The notes beneath the pieces were generated by a model that worked only from the letters and a program-made list of their open reading frames with translations, was not told where the DNA came from and ran no database searches. Made by a program: the position numbers and the translations under genes. A stretch of 64,000 nt of DNA, taken from contig JAPQWV010000012.1 of NCBI GenBank assembly GCA_027422505.1, positions 24,195,501 to 24,259,500 of the forward strand, given 5' to 3'. Below are positions 56,525 to 64,000 of this stretch, one piece after another; positions within the stretch are counted from its first letter, which is position 1; every line of letters begins with the position of its first letter. The stretch is from Craterostigma plantagineum (Eukaryota > Streptophyta > Magnoliopsida > Lamiales > Linderniaceae).

Positions 56525-59226
56525 CTAAGCTGACCCCAAATCTGCAATTATCTTAGCAGTCCTAATCGGGTCAAATACTTCAATCTTGTAACCATCTGGA
56601 TCTTTAATAAATGCCACACCCTTAATAGCACCTGAAACTATTATTTTACATTGTCTAAATTAACAATATCTATGTAATGCCATATTATTGAGATTAAATT
56701 AAAATACCTTCGGTAGGCTTCTTTATGAACTTTACCCCTAAAGATTCAAATCTTTCGCACGCCTTGTATACATCGTCCACCGTAATACCTATGTGTCCTG
56801 CATGAACAAATCATAGAAAAAATTGACATATGTATTATTAAATTGTAGTACGTAGAGCAAAGCAATATTTTTTTTGGAGTTTCAATTTGTTAACATACCG
56901 AAACCTAAAGGGTGAGAGTTCCCATCGTGATAGCCTTCGAATTCCGGGTCGGACTCGGTGCCCCAGTAACTGAAAGTGATTATCATAATTTTTTAAGTAT
57001 TTGTTATGAATAAGAGAAGGGCTTTTTAAATTAAATAATGCAGAAAAAAATAATAATTAATTAAATAGGGTCGTTTTTAAAATAATTAACAAAATAGGGT
57101 AGTTCGCGTGTAATACCCGCGACGCCGCATCCATTAGGTGCGATGTCGCAACCGTTAGGAGCGATGCTCCTTTTACTTTTTTTTTGTTTTTATTTGAGTC
57201 GCCCCTTAGGGGCGACAACCTCTTTTTTTTTTTTTTTTTTTATATTTTATATTTATTAATAATATAATCCACCAAATCATTAAATCGTCGTTATTTCACA
57301 TGATTTACATTATAAAAATCAATAAACGCATCTAATTCATTGTTTGTTTCACGACGATTAAAATGATATGCGTATCTTATATTTTTTGATATACAAATAT
57401 ATTTTTTATTTTTATGAATTAAAAATATTTAAATTGGAATAAATTAAATAATTTCAAATATTCGAAAAATATAAGATATGTATATCATTTTAATAAATCA
57501 CATGAGTGTCGCCCCTCATCCAATTTCTATACGACCGTCGCTGAGGGGCGACGATCATTTCTAAATTATATGAAATAACGATGAGGGACGACACTCATTT
57601 AAAATCGTGTGAAATAACGACGAGGAGCGACACTCATTTAGAAATTGGATCAGGGGTGATGCTCATGTGATTTACATAATAAAAATCAATAAACGCATCT
57701 AATTTATTGTTTGTTTCAGGACGATTAAAATGATATACATATCTTATATTTTTCGAATATTAGAAATTATTTAATTTATTCCAATTTAAATATTTTTTAA
57801 TTCATAAAAATAAAAAATATATATGAATGTCGAAAAATATAAGATATGCATATCATTTTAATCGTCGTGAAACAAACAATAAATTAGATGCGTTTTTTAA
57901 TTTATATAATGTAAATCACGTGAAATAACGACGATTTAATGATTTGATGGATTATATTATTAATAAATATAAAATAAAAAAAAACAAAAAAAACTCAAAT
58001 AAAAATAGCAAAAAAAAGTAAAAGGAGCATCGCTCCTAATGGTAGCGACGTCGCACCTAATGGGTGCGGCGTCGCGGGTATTAAACGCGAACTACCTTAT
58101 TTTGTTAATTATTTCAAAAACGACCCTATTTAATTAATTATTCTTTTTTTCTGCATTATTTAATTTAAAAAGCCTAAGAAAAGTTAAATTAAGATGGGGA
58201 ATTTGAATTAATTAATTAATTACTGTGCGAGCTCAAGCGTAGCTTTTCTCTCCCTGTCCATTTTGATCGCTCGATGGGATCGCTAGGAGCGGAAGACACA
58301 TCCTGTAATTAATTATTGAATTAAAAATGTAAAAGTGGACCCCATGCACGATGAAATGAAAAATCCATTAATCGAGCTGAAAAAGTGGTACCTTAATGTG
58401 TTATATGATATACCATATGTACCACAATTCGTTTCGCTATGGTATCTAAATATGTTATATGGTATACATTGCGGCGGGACGGGTACCAATTTGCAAAAAA
58501 AATATTCTAATAGGTACATATATATAAAAAAAATACTGACAGGGTACTAACTTGCTTTATATAGAGTATTTTTCTGTAAAATTCCCTTAAAATTTTTTAT
58601 AATATTAACGAAAATTGTATATTCTATAATTAATATGCTGACCAATCAGTAAACAGGTTGACCATAAAAAATGCAAGATTAATGTTTGTAGGCTTTGTGT
58701 AATAAGATGGTTAATTAGATTCATTTAACATGTTTCATAAATTACGATTAATGTCGATTACCTCGTAGCCGAGGAAGTATAAAGTGGACTTCTGATCGGG
58801 ATTATCGAACCGCTTAATCAATCTGTTTATTTGAAAAAAATAAATACAATATATAGAAATGTAATCATAACAAAAAATAGTAATTGTACTTACGACATGC
58901 CCATTATGCGAGTGTAAAAATCAAGACTGGCTTTGGGATCCTTCACTCGAAGCATCTGATTGTTACAAATGTTATACTAATAAATAAATCGAAATTTCAA
59001 GAAATTATTAATTTGGGAAAAAAAAAGAGAAGCTTACAATTTGTTGCATAAAATATCCAGCGGTGGCACTATCAACGGTGGTGTGGAGGCCAGGGTTGTT
59101 CTCAGGCGACTCTTTCCCGGCGTACCTACTTCGGAGCTCCGGCGGCGCCGGCGACCAGATACCACGGAGCCATACGGCGATGGCAAGGCAGAACACGGCG
59201 GTGATCGTTATAAACCTAATCGCCAT
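56525..59226 (-). CDS. GLX1: Glyoxalase I (lactoylglutathione lyase) with an N-terminal hydrophobic segment
   Basis: Seven exons on the minus strand: 59038-59226, 58894-58955, 58762-58822, 58224-58302, 56899-56969, 56708-56797 and 56525-56631. It isomerises the methylglyoxal-glutathione adduct. Motifs: [73 protein letters not shown]. The four expected metal ligands (Gln in FMQQI, Glu in LGYE, His in HYWG, Glu in KIEVFD) are all present. The single-domain length (219 aa after correction) suits the short plant form. The start ATG 59226 gives a hydrophobic [20 protein letters not shown], suggesting a signal or anchor, which is unusual for the cytosolic enzyme. The exon sum is one base short of a multiple of three. 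The break lies at TTTT 58244-58247, where one more base restores KATLELA. Intron 4 carries a hairpin MULE. Confidence 0.88.
57020..58174. mobile_element. Hairpin (fold-back) Mutator-like element in a glyoxalase intron
   Basis: Flanking 9-mers TAAGAGAAG (57011-57019) and TAAGAAAAG (58175-58183) match at 8 of 9. The arms are nearly identical inverted repeats: GGCTTTTTAAATTAAATAAT at the ends, continuing through TAATACCCGCGACGCCGCA and GGAGCGATGCTCC for at least 220 bp. The inner arms (GACGATTAAAATGATATGC and its complement) pair again. About 1.15 kb, no coding capacity. The whole element can fold on itself. Confidence 0.85.
58378..58550. repeat. GGTAC/GTACC-rich stretch in a glyoxalase intron
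   Basis: AAGTGGTACC, GGTATACATTG, GGGTACCAATT, AGGTACATAT and GGGTACTAAC are spaced about 15-45 bp apart, mixed with ATACCATATGTACC in the opposite sense. It lies between exons 3 and 4 of the glyoxalase gene. No inverted ends were found. Confidence 0.55.
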
Positions 59227-59285
59227 TTTCACACAGAGAGAGAGAGAGAATCTGTAATATAAAGATGGTGAAGACCCTATTTGGT

Positions 59286-59286
59286 A

Positions 59287-59340
<54 letters not shown>
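59286..59340. repeat. (AT)n microsatellite in the glyoxalase promoter
   Basis: About 55 bp of near-pure AT dinucleotides, 60-115 bp upstream of the glyoxalase start codon. It may also supply the TATA element. Confidence 0.85.
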
Positions 59341-59342
<2 letters not shown>

Positions 59343-59343
<1 letters not shown>

Positions 59344-59786
59344 TTTACCCTTAGACAGTGAGCATCCTTTGGTGGACTTTCAAGTTTAAGGTTGTTTCTG
59401 TATTTTATTCCCATTGTTTTGTTTTAATTATATTTTATTTGATATTTTGTGTTATTAGCTCAATTATTTGCTTTCATCCCATAAATCCTATGACTACTTC
59501 AGTCAAAAGAGGCTGCGCATGAATGTACACTCCCTCCGTAAACAGTATTTAATCTGAAAATAATCAAATTACGATGGTAGTTTTATTACAAAGTAAATGG
59601 TGTCGATTCGTAAATGATAAGATTTGTCGTCTATTAATTACTTGATCAATTTGATTTCTTCCGTTATAGGCTGTTTGGGAAGTCAAGTCAAACCACAACA
59701 TGTTATTGTTCAACTCTTTTTTTTTTTTATAAAATATTTATTATGATTTATTAAGATTATTTTATATATATTATGATTATAATATA
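59343..59786. other. AT-rich intergenic DNA
   Basis: Nothing coding. A lone ACTCCCTCCGTAAACAG near 59528 resembles one end of a Stowaway MITE, but I see no partner end. Confidence 0.5.
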
Positions 59787-59962
59787 GGCCAATCTACACA
59801 TAAATCCCCCTACCCCAAACTATACATCAACTTACTCCCCCCTCTCAATTCATTTATCACTAAACTCCCCTTTCAAACAATGATATCACATAGCTACCTA
59901 ATGGACAAATATACCCCTGTAAAACATAAATATTGCAAAATAACCAATTGAACTCATATGGC

Positions 59963-60120
59963 AAGGACGACGAAGAACGAAAGCAGACGACGAAGAACGA
60001 AAGCAGACGACGAACGAAAGCAGGCGACGACAACAGAGCAATCGGCCGCTTCTCAGCTTCGCCTCCACAAGCAGACGACGAAGGAAAGCAGACGACGAAC
60101 GAAAGCAGACGACGAAGGTA
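59963..60120 (+). repeat. GACGACGAAsomething-AGCAGACG minisatellite-like stretch
   Basis: AACGAAAGCAGACGACGA recurs at about 59977, 59997 and 60011, and again near 60095, with degenerate spacing. It gives spurious basic open frames on both strands. Confidence 0.65.
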
Positions 60121-60527
60121 CGGCCGCTTCACATCTTCGTTCGACTTTAATTTTTTCGTTTTTTGTGGCATTTTGTGTTAATGTAGAGATTAGGGCTTTC
60201 ATAGTTGCATTCCTTGAAAGATTTCATGTCGGGCTCTGTTTAATTGTTGATTACGGCTCGAATTTGGGGTTTATGGCAAACTTAGGGTTTAATTATTTCA
60301 TTTTTCGATTTGGGGAAGTTGGTTTCATTGAAATTAGGGTTTGTTAGCTTCTAATTTCACTGTTCGATGTAAAGGTACTGCATTTGTGACTGTCTTGGTA
60401 CGGGTCTTCGTTGTTTTTTGGTACTATGATTGAATTGGTGCTTGTATGTGGTTTTTGGTACCATATTACATAGTTAATGGTACCGTAAGTTTATTATTTG
60501 ATTCTCACGTTGTTGTCGCGTGCAGAA

Positions 60528-60983
60528 ATGGCACGGAAGTCGAAGAAACCCTCCGGCTCAAGAAGAAATAATTACGAGATGAAATCACGGTGTCATCCCA
60601 ACCTTTTTAGAGAGACGATAATTGAACTAGGGCTGAAGGAGGAACACAGAAAACTGTTAAAGCAAACTCCATTCTACAGTTTCTTGGAGATGCCGAAGAT
60701 GTCACAATCTTTTACAAGTGGCATTATTGAGGCGCTATAAAGTGGAGGAGAACAGTTTTCGGTTCGGTGAGGATATAGACGTTATATTCTCACCGCAGGA
60801 GTTTAGTTTGGTGATGGGGTTGCACCATTTAGGGCAACCCGTTGATCCGGATAGTAAATTTACGTCGTCAATCGTTGAACGCCATTTTGGCAAAACGACC
60901 TTTGTGAGGTTAATCCGAAAGCCTTCTATATGTTGCTTTTCGGGGCTTTGTGAGGTTAATGCTGTTGATCCTCTTAGGATGTG
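60528..60983 (+). pseudogene. Fragment of a DUF1985/Ulp1-type transposon-associated protein
   Basis: ATG 60528 follows an acceptor-like GTGCAG. The first frame reads to TPFYSFLEMPKMSQSFTSG and stops at 60738. The neighbouring frame continues ALLRRYKVEENSFRFGEDID, then FSPQEFSLVMGLHHLGQPVD, and stops at 60982. The pattern F-L-x-P...LL-R...FRFG...F-x-x-x-EF-x-L-x-x-GL is that of the plant DUF1985 domain, often fused to Ulp1 proteases carried by Mutator-like elements. The two parts join if one G is removed near 60721. The protein ends before any protease domain, so it is a remnant, or its later exons lie past the window. Confidence 0.6.
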
Positions 60984-61129
60984 ACTTGTTTATGTTTTTG
61001 GCATCTGTAGGTTTTGTAGTACCTGAACAAACACACTGAGATGCTGTTGGTCTAATTTGGTGGTGACTTGTTTATGCTTTTGGCATCTGTAGGTTTTGTA
61101 GTTCCTGAACAAACACCTATGCAGTACCA

Positions 61130-64000
61130 ATATTACTAGAAGGTAGTACCAAAGTTTTCTCTATTATAGTACCATACTCAGGATGTTTGTACAATCTTTA
61201 TACGCCAAATCTAATTTGTGGTACCAATACGTAGCGATGAGTAGTACCTAACCGTGGACGATTGCAGTATCATATATAGTGCTCTCGTAGTACCAAAAAA
61301 TAACCCGAACGACGTCGCGCCAAATCTAAGTTGTGGTACCAATACGTAGCAACTTGTCGTACCAACAATTGGACAAATGCAGTACCATAAAATGTGCTCC
61401 CGTAGTACCATAACTAGATCTTTTGTAGTACCTTTTCCGTGCCGTGCGAGCGGCTTCGAAGTACGGCCAATCTAATTTGTAGTACCAATATGCAGCGATT
61501 TGTGGTACCTATCCTTGGCCAATTGCGGTACCAGAAAATGTTCCACCGCAGTACAATAATTGGGCTGTTTGTAGTACCTTTTCCGTGCCGTGCGAACGGC
61601 TTCGAAGTACGCCAAATCTAATTTTTGTCATACAATTTGTAGTACCTAGCCTTGACCAATTGGGGTACCATAAAATGTGCTCCCGTAGTACCATATATGG
61701 GTCTTCTGTAGTACCTTTTCCGTGCCGTGCGAGCGGCTTCGAAGTACGCCCAGTCTATTTTGTAGTACCAATAAGTAGCGATTTGTAGTACCAATCCTTG
61801 GCCAATTGCGGTACCAGAAATTGTTCCAGCGCAGTACGGGCCGTTTGTAGTACCTTTTCCGTGCCGTGCGAGCGGCTTCGAAGTACGCCAAATCTAGTTT
61901 GTCGACCCATTTGTAGTACCTACTCTTGGCCAATTGCGGTACCGGAAAATGTTCTACCGTTGTACCATATATGGGTCGTTTGTAGTACCTTTTTTGTGCC
62001 GTGCGAGCGGCTTCGAAGTACGCCCAATCTAATTTGTGGTACCCCTACGTAGCTATTCGTGGTACCTACTGGTGGAAGATTGCGGTACCTCAACTCACGA
62101 TTCCGTGGTACCATATATAGGTCTTTTGTAGAACCTTTTCGGTGCCCCCTCGTTCGAGTGTCGAAAACACGTAGAATCTTGAGCATTAAGGACCTACAGC
62201 TTACATAATATGGCAAAGAACAAAAATTAAATATAAAGCAACGTTAAATGAATGCTGACTACGTGGTAAGATATTGTTACTAGCATTGTTGAGTGGAAAA
62301 AAAGTTGGCATTTCAATGTAACTATCCTTGAGTCTAATCTTCAACACACCGACTTCGATACAAATTGATCAAGTTAGTATGATTAACTAGGGTAACGTAC
62401 TCACGGACCAAAAAATAACCCGAACGACGTCGATATACGCCAAATCTAAGTTGTGGTACCAATACGTAGCTACTTGCCGTACCAACCACTGGACAAATGC
62501 CGTACCATATGATGTGCTTCCGTAGTATCATAACTAGGTCTTCTGTAGTGCCTTTTCCGTGCCGTGCGAGCGGCTTCGAACTACGCCCAATCTAATTTGT
62601 AGTACCAATACGTAGCGATTTGTAGTACCTGTCCCTGGCCAACTGCGGTACCAGAAAATGTCTTACCATGGTACCATAGATGGGTCGTTTGTAGTACTTT
62701 TTCCGTGCCGTGCGAGCGGCTTCGAAGTACGCCCAATCTAATTTGTGGTACCAATACGTAGCTATTTGTAGTACCTATGCTTGGCCAACTGCGGTACCAG
62801 AAACTGTTCTACCGTGGTACCATAACTGGGTCATTTGTAGTACCTTTTTCGTGCCGTGCGAGCGGCTTCGAAGTACGCCCAATCTAATTTGTGGTACCCC
62901 TACGTAGCTATTCGTGGTACCTACTGGTGGACGATTGCGGTACCACACCTTACGATTCTATGGTACTATACTTAGGTCTTTTGTAGTACCTTTTCGGTGC
63001 CCCCTCGTTCGATTGTCGAAAACACGTAGAATCTTGAGCATTAAGGACCTAGAGCTTACATAAATGGCAAAGAATAAAAATTAAATATAAAGCAACGTCA
63101 AATGTTGACGACGTGGTAAGATATTGTTCCTAGCATCGTTTGAGTGGAAAGAAAGGTGGCATTTCAATGTAACTATCCTTGAGTCTAATCTTCAACACAC
63201 CAACTTCGATACAAATTGATCAAGTTAGTATGATTAACTAGGGTAACGTACTCACGGACCAAAAAATAACCCGAACGACGTCGATATACGCCAAATCTAA
63301 GTTGTGGTACCAATACGTAGCTACTTGCCGTACCAACCACTGGACAAATGCCGTACCATATGATGCGCTCCCGTTGTACCATAACGAGGTCTTCTGTAGT
63401 ACCTTTTCCGTGCCGTGCGAGCGGCTTCGAAGTACACCCAATCTAATTTGTAGTACCAATTCGCTGCGATTTGTAGTACCAATCCTTGGCCAACTGCGGT
63501 ACCAGAAAATGTTCCACCGTAGTACCATAATTGGCTGTTTGTAGTACCTTTTCCGTGCCGTGCGAGCGGCTTCGAAGTACGCCCAATCTGATTTGTGGTA
63601 CCCCTGCGTAGCTATTCGTGGTACCTACTGGTGGAAGATTGCGGTACCTCACCTAACGTTTCCGTGGTATCATATTTAGGTCTTTTGTAGTACCTTTTCG
63701 GTGCCCCCTCGTTCGATTGTCGAAAACACGTGGAATCTTGAGCATTAAGGACCTACAGCTTACATAATATGGCAAAGAGCAAAAATTAAATATAACGCAA
63801 CGTTAAATGTTGACTACGTGGTAAGATATTGTTACTAGCATCGTTTGAGTGGAAAGAAAGTTGGCATTTCAATGTAACTATCCTTGAGTTTATTCTTCAA
63901 CACACCAACTTCGATATAAATTGATCAAGTTAGTATGATTAACTAGGGTAACATACTCACGGACCAAAAAATAACCCGAACGACGTCGATATACGCCAAA
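61130..64000 (+). repeat. GTACC higher-order tandem array, continuing beyond the window
   Basis: Short monomers of 136-146 bp carry CCGTGCCGTGCGAGCGGCTT at about 61437, 61583, 61720, 61859, 61995, 62557, 62703, 62849, 63408 and 63553. Each has five to seven GTACC or GGTACC boxes. Two or three to five monomers are joined by a longer spacer (TCGAAAACACG ... GGTAAGATATTGTT ... GGACCAAAAAATAACCCGAA). The spacer block starts near 62404, 63257 and 63961, giving higher-order units of about 853 and 704 bp. Confidence 0.85.

Larger units (their letters stand above)
59787..64000 (+). mobile_element. Left part of a large transposon-like element with a DUF1985-like gene and GTACC arrays
   Basis: The style matches the Mutator-like element at 24090: an end region of repeated short clauses (AAATCCCCCTACCCC, AAACTCCCCTTTCAAAC, AAATATACCCCTG), then a leader-like stretch with GGGTTT motifs, scattered GGTAC boxes, a protein fragment (60528-60983) and a dense tandem array. 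The right end lies beyond the window, so neither inverted ends nor target duplication can be checked, and the left limit is approximate. Confidence 0.5.

Noticed and set aside
61600..63650. Repeated open frames reading VPCERLRSTPNLI and GTTNSYVGVPQIRL
   Set aside because: They follow the GTACC tandem repeat on both strands and have no start, domain or frame conservation.

Overview
This is nuclear DNA from a flowering plant, almost certainly a eudicot. Seven multi-exon or single-exon plant genes can be read, separated by LTR retrotransposons and many MITEs, and no bacterial or organellar layout is present. Exon models below were set by eye from GT-AG (once GC-AG) junctions, conserved protein motifs and whole-codon sums. 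No database was searched, so family names rest on recognised motifs.

Layout. 1-3781 (+): 3' part of a DDT/PHD protein resembling PTM. 4014-6507 (-): intact 13-exon serine carboxypeptidase-like gene (SCPL51 type). 7.0-16.5 kb: two GC-ended hAT-type MITEs and a PIF/Harbinger MITE flanking a young 7.1-kb LTR element (8590-15665) without pol genes. 18.5-20.35 kb (+): protein with two TPL-binding-like domains but no PHD finger. 20.8-22.0 kb (-): STOP2/ART1-like zinc-finger factor with two apparent one-base insertions. 24090-28739: 4.65-kb Mutator-like element with a 9-bp target duplication, filled with GGTAT/GGTAC tandem repeats. 29036-29500 (+): CTR/COPT copper transporter with four upstream GTAC cores. 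30.3-35.8 kb (-): decayed Copia element. 36.1-41.7 kb (+): two tandem UGT76-like glycosyltransferases, the first with its stop codon supplied by a MITE. Between them lies a three-level nest of MITEs. 42.5-43.7 kb (-): XTH gene with a GC-AG intron. 44.0-49.4 kb (+): nearly full-length Copia element. 49.8-56.35 kb: Athila-like Ty3 element with 1869-bp LTRs but only a partial gag. 56.5-59.2 kb (-): glyoxalase I with a hairpin MULE in an intron. 59.8-64.0 kb: start of a further large element with a broken DUF1985-like gene and a GTACC higher-order tandem array, running off the window.

The host genes are not a pathway cluster, apart from the UGT tandem pair. The most unusual signal is a short GGTA(C/T) motif recurring in dense arrays inside at least three unrelated-looking repeat elements and one intron. 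One array sits in a clear Mutator-type element and another beside a DUF1985-like fragment. A second recurrent signal is single-base indels in short homopolymers that break otherwise intact genes, which suggests residual long-read assembly error rather than gene death.
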